Of a DNA stretch of 64,000 nt, positions 47,772 to 58,470 are shown one piece after another. The notes beneath the pieces are model-generated. The model was not told where the DNA came from. It ran no database searches and saw only the letters and a list, made by a program, of their open reading frames with translations. The position numbers were made by a program, and so were the translations under genes. The DNA is taken from contig QAOA01001120.1 in assembly GCA_003255065.1 (NCBI GenBank), forward strand, positions 247,510 to 311,509, in the 5' to 3' direction. The DNA comes from Cercis canadensis (taxonomy: Eukaryota; Streptophyta; Magnoliopsida; Fabales; Fabaceae). How positions within the stretch are numbered: the first letter of the stretch is position 1; every line of letters begins with the position of its first letter.

Positions 47772-48188
47772 ATGGGGGTGGTGATAATCGACGGCGCTAC
47801 GGTGAGCGACTTCGTGAACAACAAGGATCAATTCAACAAGAGCGTAGACGAGCAGTTCGAGGCTCTGGATCTCAACAACGACGGCGTTTTATCCCGATCG
47901 GAGCTCCGAAAGGCGTTCGAATCCATGAGGCTGATCGAGATTCATTACGGAATCGACGTGGCGACGTCGCCGGAGAAATTGACTCAGCTCTACAACTCCA
48001 TTTTCAACAGGTTCGACCTCAACAACAACGGCACCGTCGATCGTGACGAGTTTAGAGCGGAGATCAAGAAGATCATGCTCGCCATTGCAGATGGATTAGG
48101 TTCTTCCCCAATTCAGATGGTTCTCGAAGATGACAATAGCCTTCTCCAGAAAGCTGCGGATCTCGAGGCTTCTAAGACCACCGCTTGA
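47772..48188 (+). CDS. EF-hand calcium-binding protein, copy 1
   Basis: A 138-residue intronless protein starting MGVVIIDG at the ATG after a GA-rich leader. It has two canonical EF-hand loops: D33 to E44 (DLNNDGVLSRSE) and D82 to E93 (DLNNNGTVDRDE), each with Asp/Asn at the ligand positions, Gly at position 6 and Glu at position 12. The C-terminal tail holds a conserved IMLAIADGLGS motif, then QMVLEDD and QKAADLEASK. It resembles Arabidopsis At2g44310 (from memory) and probably acts as a soluble Ca2+ sensor. A second, closely similar gene lies 2.7 kb downstream on the same strand. Confidence 0.88.
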   Translation: MGVVIIDGATVSDFVNNKDQFNKSVDEQFEALDLNNDGVLSRSELRKAFESMRLIEIHYGIDVATSPEKLTQLYNSIFNRFDLNNNGTVDRDEFRAEIKKIMLAIADGLGSSPIQMVLEDDNSLLQKAADLEASKTTA

Positions 48189-48896
48189 TGCTTCCTGGGT
48201 TTCACCCTTCCATATACCATTATGCATGCAATTCTGTGTTTTGATTTTTTCTTTTTTTGAATTCAAGTTTTAAATTACATTTGTTAATGGTTATTTATAT
48301 TTGAAAGCCAAATTCATTAGCTTCTTGGATGTAGACTATATAAAAGGTAATTTTCGTCCTTTTCGTTATTTCTCAAATTTAATTTAAGATGTAAAATACT
48401 TTAATTTTATCTTTTAGATTGAAAAGTACAAATCTCCTCGCAAAAAGTTTAACTCGATCAAATGGTGAGATTTAGTTTAAAATACTAAAATTATAAATTT
48501 TTTATCAAACCGCAAACTTAAATTCATTTACCGTTATATCAAGTTAAAATTTTGTGAGAAAATTCACAAGATGTAGTTATTCAATATGAACAGTAAGATT
48601 ATGAATCAGAGAACTTTACACTTTAAAATAAACCTAATAAATTTTGACTTAAAAACAAATAAATCAAAATTATACATTTTATAAATATAGAAGAACTAAA
48701 TAGTTTTTTTTTAAATAAGATGGACTAAAAAGTTCAAAGTTATTAAAATAAAAAAACCAAAATTACTATTAAGCCTATATAAAATCATATGCTAAAAAAC
48801 CAAGATGTAACCCCAAATAATCATAATTTGTTTCAGAATACGAGAAATTTATTTATTAAGTATGCAAAACCCTTTATTTTATCTCCCTATATTTAG

Positions 48897-48901
<5 letters not shown>

Positions 48902-48933
<32 letters not shown>
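48902..48933. repeat. (AT)n microsatellite
   Basis: An uninterrupted AT run of about 16 units. Confidence 0.95.
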
Positions 48934-48936
<3 letters not shown>

Positions 48937-49684
48937 GATTAATTAACGGTATGGAATTTAAAGGTTTCTTTATAACCGAATTGATTACTAGAGAATAAGA
49001 GGTTTTGGTTAGATTGAGTCACTTCTAATCTTAAAGTTGTTTCTCATTTTTTATCTCAAATTTAAATCTTCCCAACCGTAAAATAGGACTTTTAACTATT
49101 TGACCAACTATCTCAAATAAAAAAAAATTGATTAGTGGAGGTTAACCAAGACTGCAATTGCTAAAGTACCAAAGATTGGAGTGTTATTTGAATGAGATAT
49201 AAAACATGATTTCATTAGAAGAAAATAAAAAAATGTTGAGGCACTCGGCCGTTGCCAATTAGAGCAACAATTGGACTTTTAATTTATTAAAAATTTATTT
49301 TAATATAAATTTTTTTAGTTTATTGAAAGCTTCCTCATTCCTTCTTAACCATCTACTTGGTCCAATAAAATTTAAACATCACATCTCTAGGATGGAATAA
49401 TACTCATAATTAACATACACTTCTAAGACAAGGCTCCAACACAAATGTTGATGACATGAAAAATGATTGAAAATCCTAAAGTGATTAGAAAAATCTTAGA
49501 AGTAATTTGACACAAATCCTAGACTCATTCAATGGTTTGTCACTGTCTAGGATTTTCAACAAATCAATAAGGATATATAAAAGTTTTCCTATAAAAATTA
49601 AAATCAAAATTTGAGCACGGCATTTACTAACAAACCACAACCATGATTAATCATCCATGTAACAATTTTTTTAAAAAAAATAGA

Positions 49685-49966
49685 TTTAAATGTACTGTAA
49701 GTTATAATTTGAATGAATTTTAAATTAAGTTCTTATAATTTTTTTTGTCCTTATAGTTTCATTTTTTTTTAATTAGGTATTTGTAGTCACCTCTAGTTAT
49801 AACTCCGTTAATTTAATACTCACATGACAAATATTTTATTTATGTAGCAATAAAAAAGTTAACGTGATGTCAAAGTGGTACAAAAATTGTCAGATTATCA
49901 TTTTTACCAACTTCAAACTTCAAGAGAAAATATAAAGACCTAATTACAAAAAATTTAAACTATAAG

Positions 49967-50007
<41 letters not shown>

Positions 50008-50055
50008 TCAAAATTCATTTAAATTATAGAAAATTGTAATACATTTAAACCTAAA
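49685..50055. mobile_element. MITE-like inverted repeat containing (AT)n
   Basis: Opposed arms with AATGAATTTTAAAT on the left and ATTCAAAATTCATTTAAATTAT on the right; the (AT)16 run at 49973-50004 sits in the right arm. Diverged, and ends not exact. Confidence 0.45.
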
Positions 50056-50898
50056 AAATATTTACATAATTAACTAATTGTGGTAAGCAATTATTTTCTT
50101 TGAATTCTTAAAATTTCAGTTCATTGACTTGAATATTATACTTTAGTAACAAAATTATATATTTATCATACTTTCTAACTTAAATACCTAAAATTATAAT
50201 TTTTAAAAAATTAAAAATTTTAAAAAAATTCAGACATATGAAGACCATCAGATGCGCCAATAGCCACATGGCATGTCTACGTGGAACATGTTGATAGCCA
50301 ATTGATGTGTCTATACTTGTGCAGCTTTTTTTTTTTTTTTTTTTTTTAAATTCTCATAAGCTTCTTGAGAGAAATCAAGTCGATCTTCTTACGCCAACCA
50401 ATGCGTTTGATAGTTCCATCTGACTTAGACATAATAAATGTCATCATATTTTGAAAGAGCCATATTCCCCTTGCCAATCTTGAACTTGAAGGACATAAAA
50501 CAATAGACTATGTGGGCTATTCGCTCGTCATCCCACCAAAGCATATGAGTTGAGAAAGGCAACAAGAAAGAACACGCATAAGGCTACCGCCTACCAGTGT
50601 ATTTGATGTAGACACGCTTTGATGGTCCTCACATGTTTGTTTTACCTTTTCTTGTTTTGTTTTTAATTTTTAAAAAAAATATAATATTAAAATATAACAA
50701 ATATATAAAATTATTTTTAAAATGCTAGACGAAACGGCCCTAGAATTTCAATAAAATATCACTCAACTGGAAAGAATCGTGTGGTTGTCCTACGTAGCAG
50801 CATCATCGCACCACAAATAATCGACGGCAAATATCCAGAACCAGTTTCGTAAATTTAATTCACAAACTAGACACTGCAGAACAGTGAGAGAGTGAGAG

Positions 50899-51318
50899 AT
50901 GGGAGTGGTGATAATCGACGGCAACACGGTGAGGGACTTTGTGAGCAACGAGGCTCACTTTAAGAACAGCGTAGAGGAGCAGTTTGCGGCTCTAGACCTC
51001 AACAACGACGGCGTTTTATCCAGGTCGGAGCTCCGAAAGGCCTTCGAATCCATGAGGCTCATCGAGACCCATTTTGGGATCGACACCGCCACGCCACCGG
51101 AGCAGCTGACTCAGCTCTACAACTCCATCTTCGAAAAGTTCGATGGTGACAGCAGCGGCACTGTAGATCGTGAAGAGTTTAGCTCGGAGGTGAAGAAGAT
51201 CATGCTTGCTATAGCTGATGGGTTGGGTTCTTTTCCGATTCAGATGGTTCTAGAAGATGATAATCAGAACCTTCTTCAGAAAGCTGCGGATCTCGAAGCT
51301 TCTAAGATTAACGCTTGA
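50899..51318 (+). CDS. EF-hand calcium-binding protein, copy 2
   Basis: A 139-residue intronless paralogue of the gene at 47772, with the same MGVVIIDG start and the same first loop (DLNNDGVLSRSE, 33-44). The second loop differs: D82-E93 reads DGDSSGTVDREE, with Asp at position 3 and Ser at position 5 in place of Asn, still a full set of ligands. The block SRSELRKAFESMRLIE is unchanged. One residue is added near the C-terminus (QNLLQKAAD). The pair reflects a tandem duplication followed by modest change, possibly with altered calcium affinity in the second hand (inference). Complete, no defects. Confidence 0.88.
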   Translation: MGVVIIDGNTVRDFVSNEAHFKNSVEEQFAALDLNNDGVLSRSELRKAFESMRLIETHFGIDTATPPEQLTQLYNSIFEKFDGDSSGTVDREEFSSEVKKIMLAIADGLGSFPIQMVLEDDNQNLLQKAADLEASKINA

Positions 51319-53455
51319 TGCTTGCCACCGTCCATCTGCCCTTTGATTCTGTGTAATGGGTCTGTATTTTGTTCTCTTCTCTGTTCTGTGTTTAGCCCAG
51401 ACGTAATGAATAATAATGGAGCTTTGTACAATTTAAACTGTGCTCAATGAATTATCACTGTAATCCTCTTACATCATTTAAATATAGCTTTTAGTGAGCT
51501 TTGTACAATTTTCAATAGATCTATTGAATATCAAATTTAGATATTGATAAATGTCCAGGGCAAGATAATGTAAAATAAAATAATGCGTAAATAGATTTTC
51601 TTTTCGAGGAGGCTACAAGGGGAAGCCCATCCTCTTTAGAGTGAAATTTTAATTTGAGATTTTCATGATTTAACCATGACTCTTCTTTTGAAAGCCACAA
51701 GAAGTTCTTTATAATGTTTTCAACCTACTAAATAGTATAATTTATAAAATATTGTGCCACAAAAATTAGGGGCATAATAAAATATAGTTTTGTAAACTAT
51801 ATATGCATATGAGATAATTTAAAATTTATTTATTGATTTTGGATAGTTTTAATTAAATTATTAATAAATACTTTACTTTGAAGTTGAGTTACCTTATTTC
51901 AAAGTAGGTTACTTTTGAAGTCACAGAGTAGCGTGATTCATCTTATTTGTGTCTTATGAATAAAATAATTAAAAGTGTAATATTTTAGTAGGGTGAACAT
52001 TATGCTATCATTCCTTTATGCTATTATTTATGTTACACTTCTCTCAGTTGAGTGAGATCTAGTAAGACTTACAATGTAATTTTAGTATCATTGTGAAAAT
52101 CTTAAAAAATTGAGTCACCCAATATGTGGAAGAATATACAGTTTCTTATAAAATATAAGAATGTCATTATATAAGAAAACATGCCAAAAAGTAAACTTGA
52201 AAAAAGTTATTTCTTAGTCCATATTTCTATATCATATTATTCTTACATTTTATAAAAAACTGTGTGTTTTAGCACATATTAGGTAACTCGATTTTTGGAT
52301 ATCTTCGCAATAACACCACAATTACACTGTAATTCTCATTAAGTCTCATACGTGAGTGGGAGATAATAACATAAAAAAGTGGTAGCTTAGTCCTCATCTT
52401 TTAATAAATAGTTTGTACAATACTTTATTTCAAAAGTATATTTTATTAATCAATTTGCCAAAATTGGGTGTATATCATTGTTCTAAGTTCTAACAATAAG
52501 GAGTGTATCACCACTGAAGAAAAGTTGATATGTACATAACTGACCTTCGAAACATTCTACATTTTACTAAGTGCAAGAAGGTGAGGTTTATATGAAAAAA
52601 AAAATAATAAATAAATAAAGCTAGTGGGACAATTTGAATTTAGATTTTTTTGAAGAAAATTTGTGGTATAACATGAGTCCTGTGGTGAAATGATAGCTTG
52701 CTGCATATCTAAGAGTGGTTGTGAGGAGCAGATGCAACTTAATGCACAGTGATACTGGTGAGCGGTGAAAGTAAGGTAGGTGGATTGGGGTTGTTTAATG
52801 CGAGGTGCGGTGTTGGTTGGGTTGATTATGAGGCAAAGGGTGCCCTTTTCTTAATTTGGATATCGATGTATCATCTCTTATCATGTGCTAATCATTAATC
52901 AACTAATGATATTAGTAAACATTGTTTAATTCTACTTTTTTTTTTCTGCAGAGATTGTTTGATTATACTTGAAATATAAAAATATAAACAAGAGAAATAT
53001 TACTTATACACTATAATTTTATATTATAGTGGGTCTTAATTGAATTTGGCTATTTAAAAAAAAAAATTGAATGAATTTAATTAAAATTCTAAGTTGATTG
53101 ACAAGTGTGGTATAAAATTATGGTGTATGAATAATATAATTTTTCAATTAAATTATTATCCAAAATGTGAACAACTAAGTGTTGTAATATTCTTGGGATG
53201 AATTGCACAAAATCCCTTTTAAATTTGAGTTGTATAATTTATTTTTTTGTATTTACAAATTAAGCAATCGGTCTCAAAATTGAAATCCTTATTATGTTTG
53301 CTAAAATTTACCCTTAAGAAGTTTTAAAATTGTGCAATTCATCCCCTCAAAATTTTGAAATTATGCATAAAGACTCCCTTCATGATAGAGGTTTGTACAA
53401 GTAATGGACTGAATCCTAATAAAGATATTTTTCTTGCAGAGTTTAAAATCTCAAG
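51319..53455. other. Intergenic, no gene seen
   Basis: 3' flank of EF-hand copy 2, then A/T-rich sequence with degraded repeat text and no recognisable coding frame. Confidence 0.4.
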
Positions 53456-53676
53456 AGAGTTAGGGTTTGTTTAATTTCTGTTTTTAAAAATTATTTTTTG
53501 TTTTTAAAAATAATAAAACAAAAAAACTTGTTTGATAAGGTTATTTTTAAAAATATGTTTTAAAATTTTTTTCTCACAAAATTATTTTAAAGATAAGAAA
53601 ACAAAAACAAGAGAGGACTGTTTTCAAAAACTATTTTTAAAAATAAAAAAATAAAAACACTTTCAAACACACTCTT
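53456..53676. mobile_element. MITE-like inverted repeat, family 1 (second copy)
   Basis: The left end GAGTTAGGGTTTGTTTAATT and right end TTTCAAACACACTCTT are imperfect reverse complements, with TTTTTAAAAATTATTTTTTG-type inner arms. Same family as the element at 1735-1922. Confidence 0.5.
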
Positions 53677-54220
53677 GATTACTTAGCTGTAAGAGCAGAG
53701 GATAAATTATACATTATCCAAAGTAAAAGAGAATTAAGTACAATTTACCCTATCTTTTAATACGTGTATATCCTAACTTTTATTAACAAAGTGTGTGTTC
53801 ACTGAGTTCATGAAATTAAATTTTCCAATTAAATAAAAGGAAGAAAAAGTCCTATTGATTTATAAGAAGATGATCGAATGCTAAGACTTTTGTCTGAGTC
53901 TGCGTCATTGTATTGAAATAAAATAGTCATGGCATTGGTTGTATTAGCTCAATAATGAATACCACAATAGACTTAATAGTGATATTACAATTATTTTAAA
54001 CATAAAAGAAAACAATAAAGTTGAGAGACAAAGAGAGGGGTGGGGGAAGGGACGAAAGGAAAAAACAAAACAGGATTCCAATTTGATTTAAACTGAAATT
54101 ATTTTAAAATATGACTAAAAAAATTCTAAATAATTCGCGATCAAATGAAAGTGAATTTTTTTTTTAAGTTTGTAAATTTTGTGTTTAAACTCGAAGTAGT
54201 AACCTATAAAAAACAATTAG

Positions 54221-55295
54221 GTTTATTGATAGTTTTGGTCCCTCTATTTTATTAATTCCTCTGAGTCAATCCCCAAATTTTAAAAATAAACGATTTAGTC
54301 TCCATATTTTATTGGGTTGGACAGTTTTAGTCATAACGTTAATCAACCTAACAGCATGTTAAAGTATTGTGCAGCTATACATTATCTAAAAATATGAATC
54401 CTGAGTTTACCCACCTGCCTCCCCCCCTTCTTCCACCGTTGGGTAAGCCACCTGATGGCGGCGGAGGTGGTGCAACTTCCTTGAATTCTAGTGCTGACGA
54501 CACAGCTCTGCTGCCAAGACCTCTTTCTTTTCGGGACAAACTCATGGGTGGGAAGACTGCACCACCTCCTCCACCAAAGGTAGATTTGATTGCGGCAAAG
54601 TTGGTACGGATTGAGTATGAAAGAGGCAACTCACTTCTACCCAAAATCATTGTGGCCGATAGTGTTATGGAGCAGTTAAGAGTTCCATGGGAAGATGCTC
54701 TCATTGTAAAGTTACTTGGCAGAGATATTGGCTATGCAGCTATGAAGAACCGCCTGAAGGTTCTATGGAAACCAATTGNTTCAAATTTTTTCAAATTAAT
54801 TCTATATGAAATTCTACTAAAATTTTAGATTTTTTCATAAAGTTCAAATAGTTAAATTTTTTTTAGGGAAGATAATCTTATCTGAAACTTTTGGTAGAAT
54901 TTTTTATGGACTTAATCTAAACAAATATAAATTTTTTTTATGTGTCTTACTTGATCTGAATTTTTTTTTATTTGTTTGAATTTTATGAAAAAAAAAATAA
55001 AATGGTTATTTAACAATAAAAAACTCATTTTTTTTTATTAATTATGATTTAATTATGCTTAAATAATTATTTAAAATTTAAAAATATTTTTTCATGTCAT
55101 ATCAACATGATAACAATAAAAAAAATTAATTTTTCTATGTCACATTAGCATGCCATTAAGTTGACCGTTTGGTTGAACAGAAGAACTAAAACTACCAAAC
55201 TTAATAAAATATGATGACTAAATCGTTTATTTTTAAAAATAAGAGATTGTTTCATAAAAGTTAATAAAATAAAAAGACCAAAACTACCAATAAAC
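54221..55295. mobile_element. Long-TIR element enclosing a LINE ORF1 fragment
   Basis: About 140-bp inverted ends: left GTTTATTGATAGTTTTGGTC and right the reverse complement of GTTTATTGGTAGTTTTGGTC. Both arms also share TTTAAAAATAAACGATTTAG and a GCATG near the inner end. The flanks AAACAATTA (54211-54219) and AAAAAATTA (right side) could be a 9-bp target duplication with one mismatch, as for Mutator-like elements. Between the arms is a DUF4283 coding fragment (54394-54778). N54779 marks a gap of unknown size, so internal content may be missing. Confidence 0.65.
54394..54778 (+). pseudogene. LINE-type ORF1 fragment (DUF4283)
   Basis: An open frame from the ATG at 54394 encodes a Pro/Gly-rich start, then SFRDKLMGGKTAPPPPPKVD, KLVRIEYERGNSLLPKIIV and VPWEDALIVKLLGRDIGYAA, followed by a KVLWKP ending. 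This is the N-terminal part of DUF4283, found in ORF1 proteins of plant L1-like retrotransposons. It stops at N54779, and A/T-rich sequence follows rather than the rest of the domain or the zinc knuckle, so it is truncated. It lies between long inverted repeats, which LINEs do not have, suggesting capture by a DNA transposon. Confidence 0.75.
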
Positions 55296-55383
55296 AAAAA
55301 AAATTATCATTGCCTCATTGGCATAGCCCACACCGCCATTTTCATTTCTCACTAGTTAGTTCCATGAAAGAGAAAAAACGAAA

Positions 55384-55465
55384 CGTCGCCTGAGAGATTC
55401 GAACTCTCGCGGGGAAACCCCATGTACTTAGCAGGCACACGCCTTAACCACTCGGCCAAAGCGAC
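55384..55465 (-). tRNA. trnS-GCU: tRNA-Ser(GCU), copy 1
   Basis: 82 nt on the minus strand. The acceptor stem GTCGCTT/AGGCGAC pairs (7 bp, one G-T), the discriminator is G, and TGGCCGAGTGG forms the D arm. The anticodon loop is CTGCTAA with anticodon GCT. It has the long variable arm expected for serine, and GTTCGAATC marks the T loop. It should read AGC/AGU codons. Confidence 0.93.
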
Positions 55466-55700
55466 GTTGGTATGGTATTATTGCATATTTAAAGTATTAA
55501 ACTGATCATAAATTAGGTGATGTAGAACAACTACCGTTGTTCTTATAGATGCTATCAGACTAATCAAACAAAAAGTAATAGACAAACCAATAATCATTCA
55601 AGCTACCAAACGAAAACAAACCATTCAAGGTTGAAAATGATTGTTNACACGGCCATTTTCATTTCTCACTACTTAGTTCCATGAAAGAGAAAAAACGAAA

Positions 55701-55782
55701 CGTCGCCTGAGAGATTCGAACTCTCGCGGGGAAACCCCATGTACTTAGCAGGCACACGCCTTAACCACTCGGCCAAAGCGAC
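55701..55782 (-). tRNA. trnS-GCU: tRNA-Ser(GCU), copy 2
   Basis: Identical over its 82 nt to the copy at 55384. It lies in the right-hand half of a direct repeat joined by N55646, so it may be the same locus assembled twice. Confidence 0.85.
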
Positions 55783-55970
55783 GTTAGTATTGTATTATTG
55801 CATATTTAAAATATTAAACTAATCATAAATTAGGTGATGTATAACAACTACCGTTGTTCTTATAGATGCTATCAGACTAATCAAACAAAAAGTAATAGAC
55901 AAACCAATAATCATTCAAGCTACCAAACGAAAACAAACCATTCAAGGTTGAAAATGATTGTTGTAGTGCA

Positions 55971-56639
55971 CATTTGGTGTAAGTTGTTAACAAATTAAAA
56001 TGGATTTAACCTGATTAACTTCAATTAAATTGAAATATTAAAGTACTTATACTATTTATAAATATAGATATGGCAGAATTATTTGAATTGTTAAAAATAT
56101 TTTTTATTTTAAAAATAAAGTATTCTTTTTAATTATGTTAAAAATATTAAATCATTTTTAGTAAGTATAAAATTATCTTTTTTTTTTAAATTATAGAAAT
56201 TATTTATTGCAATACTTAGCATACTTAATTTCTTTCTCTTTCTAAATCATCACTCTCTTTAATTTGAACATATTTTTCTTCTATTATTTTTTTGTGACTT
56301 TCTTTTATAAATATATTATTGTTATACATTATTTATTTAATTTTTTAAACAAATTAAAATTAAAATTAAATTTACAAATAAAATAATTTTTTAGAACCCA
56401 TACACAGTCTATGAAACTCTTGTATCAGAAGTGTGGAAATAAGGTTGGGTGGAGGGCCCATTGAGCCTTTTGCATCGCGCATTCGTACACATTGCTCACA
56501 ACAGCTTACCCACTCCGAACGTCAGGTATTCTCCACAGCTCAACACACAAATTGCATTGCACAGAGAGAAAGAGAGAGAGAGAGAGACGCCAAGGGAGGG
56601 AAGGGAAGGGAAGGGAAGGGAGCGAAAGGAGTGAGAGAT
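55971..56639. other. AT-rich spacer and RING gene leader
   Basis: A/T-rich up to about 56400, then the 5' leader of the RING gene, which contains an (AG)n run (about 56562-56587) and a GGGAA repeat (about 56593-56621). Such GA-rich leaders are common in plants. Confidence 0.5.
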
Positions 56640-57557
56640 ATGGCCTCCGCCACCGCCGCCAGCACCAACACCACGGCGGCGACGGAGGAAACTGAAATGA
56701 AGACGTATTGGTGCCATGAGTGTGATATGAGTGTAGCTCTGACTTCATCTTCAACCTCGCCATCCCCTTCTACTCTCCTCTGCCCCCATTGCCACACCCA
56801 CTTCCTCGAACTCATGGACTCCCCTCTCTTCTCTCAATCCGACAGAGACCCACCTCCCTCTTCTCTTTCCCTCTTCGAAACCCCCTATCTCCATCGCCTA
56901 CTTCAACAACACTTCATTCCGGCCGATGAGTTCAACGACGACGACGATGGCGAAGCCGAAGATGAAGTTGAAGACCCATTACCTTTGCTCTCCTCCCAAA
57001 ACCCCCTCTGCAGCTCCAAATTTCGCACAGATTCAATACCCACAATTTTGGTTACCTCTTCCTTGCTGGCAGAGCTCGACCCAAGTGGTGTTCTTTGTGC
57101 TGTTTGCAAGGACCCAATTTGCGTTGATGCAGAAGCAAAGCAGCTTCCTTGTAAACATTTATACCACTCTGATTGCATTGTTCCTTGGCTGGCACACCAC
57201 AATTCGTGCCCTCTTTGCCGGTTTCAGCTGGCTACAGAAGTAGAGGAAGGGGCTATTCGGGCAAGGAGGATTAGGAGGCAATTGAGAACGGCCATGATGA
57301 GGCTTTCTGAATTGATGGAAGAGGATGATGATTTCTATGGATTAAGGACTACTTTGAGTCACATTGCCAACAGGCATGGCCTTGTGTCCTCTTCTACTGT
57401 GAACCCTTCCCTGTCTTTGTCGTCTACCCAGATGATTGAAGCTGAGACTATGTCTGTGAGTGGCCCTGGTAATTTGGAGACTCTTTCGAGCTTTCCTGTT
57501 GAAAGAGGGTTACTGGGTTCGCCTGTGGGTGAAGATGGACAAGCTCAAGCAGGGTGA
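56640..57557 (+). CDS. RING-H2 E3 ubiquitin ligase with N-terminal zinc ribbon
   Basis: 305 residues, intronless. The ATG at 56640 follows the GA-rich leader; the open frame extends upstream but is untranslated-looking. A zinc ribbon is formed by YWCHECDM (C25, C28) and LCPHCHTHFLE (C48, C51). A RING-H2 domain spans C153 to C193: CAVC, then LPCKHLYHSDCIVPWL and SCPLC, with spacing C-x2-C, C-x-H-x2-H-x2-C, C-x2-C. Between them is an acidic stretch (DDDDGEAEDEVED), and the C-terminal third is Ser-rich. This architecture belongs to plant zinc-ribbon RING ligases, which pass ubiquitin from E2 to targets, often in stress responses. The target is unknown. Complete. Confidence 0.9.
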   Translation: MASATAASTNTTAATEETEMKTYWCHECDMSVALTSSSTSPSPSTLLCPHCHTHFLELMDSPLFSQSDRDPPPSSLSLFETPYLHRLLQQHFIPADEFNDDDDGEAEDEVEDPLPLLSSQNPLCSSKFRTDSIPTILVTSSLLAELDPSGVLCAVCKDPICVDAEAKQLPCKHLYHSDCIVPWLAHHNSCPLCRFQLATEVEEGAIRARRIRRQLRTAMMRLSELMEEDDDFYGLRTTLSHIANRHGLVSSSTVNPSLSLSSTQMIEAETMSVSGPGNLETLSSFPVERGLLGSPVGEDGQAQAG

Positions 57558-57857
57558 ATGAAGAGGAGGCTAATTTCTTCATGTTCTCTTGTTTACTTCG
57601 GCATTTGGTATATTTCACTACTTTTTCTATGTGTTATTTTTCTCGTGTCAAGAAGTATTTTCCTAGTAATCTGGTGGAAATTTTTGTGCTTGGTAAAATA
57701 TTAGTGACGATTTTCTCTGCTGCATCTTTTATTCTTTTATCATTATAAAATTTGATCATTTCCTCTTTCTTCCTTATTAGTTTGTTCAGGATGCACTAGT
57801 CTCAAAAATATTTGCTTTGCACCTCTTTTAAATCGCATATTCTTCATTTCCAAGGTG

Positions 57858-58470
57858 TTAGTCAAATCTAAGACAAGCTCTGACGTTTCTTGTCTTGTAG
57901 TATTCCCCCTTACTACAATGTTCTACTTCCAAGCTCTTATCAAAGAACATAGAGTTGTTGAAACCAGCCCGATCTTTGTTAAACATAGAGTGCCCCAAAT
58001 GGTTCCATAGTGGATGAACTCTCAATGGACTAAAACCTTTCTCCAACTTGTTTGGCAAACTCATCCCTCAGTTGGCTATACTTTCTCCAACATGTTGCCC
58101 ATCTTTCAATTCAGTTCTAAGATTGGCTACAATACCCATCCAAGGCCAGACAAATCGTTGATCACGATTGGCCTTGGGATATTCTATTTTGGAAAGAGGT
58201 ATAGGTTCTGATTTTCTCTTCACATCAAGATGCCTTTTTATGTACCTCTCAAGAGCTAAGTGCCTAGCATTTTGTTTCCTACCTCTTCTCCGCGCTCCTC
58301 TGCCAACATGGTTAGCATGTTCCAAAACCTCCCTGAAGAGGTAATCCTGCTTACTCTTCCCTTGGTAGAAGGGACCCCCATATGTTGAATTAGTCAATAT
58401 TTGTTGTACTCATAGGTCTCCAACTCAAGACTCACTAATATCTTCTGCTGTATGGGAAATTTCTACTTGT
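57858..58470 (-). pseudogene. FDM/IDN2-like XS-domain gene remnant
   Basis: Read from 58470 downward. The remnant starts with a zf-XS region (GKSKQDYLFREVLEHANHVG), then RRRGRKQNARHLALERYIKR and the XS-domain hallmark RFVWPWMGIVANLRTELKDG, and later FSPLRVHPLWNHLGHS and KDRAGFNNSMFFDKSLE. In family members the finger begins with a CPFC-type motif; here it reads GPFY, so both zinc-binding cysteines are lost. A TGA interrupts at 58068-58070, with small shifts before and after it, and residues after LGHS are missing. FDM/IDN2 proteins bind RNA in RNA-directed DNA methylation (known). There is no coiled coil or XH domain nearby. Clearly a dead partial copy. Confidence 0.75.

Larger units (their letters stand above)
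48189..50898. other. Spacer between the EF-hand genes, MITE and microsatellites
   Basis: A/T-rich, with (AT)n runs at 48902-48933 and 49973-50004. The second run lies inside a diverged inverted repeat (about 49685-50055: AAATGTACTGTAAGTTATAA against the reverse complement of TAATACATTTAAAC), likely a MITE. A poly-T run lies at about 50327-50347. No gene recognised. Confidence 0.5.
55325..55970. repeat. Direct repeat around single N, includes both tRNA copies
   Basis: About 315 bp to the left of N55646 recur to its right with only a handful of base differences, including the tRNA gene and its flanks. This is either a recent tandem duplication or, more likely given the single N at the join, two unmerged contig ends. 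Confidence 0.7.

Noticed and set aside
56496..57243. Several overlapping ORFs around the RING gene
   Set aside because: Alternate-frame readings of the RING coding sequence and its GA-rich leader; none shows a domain.
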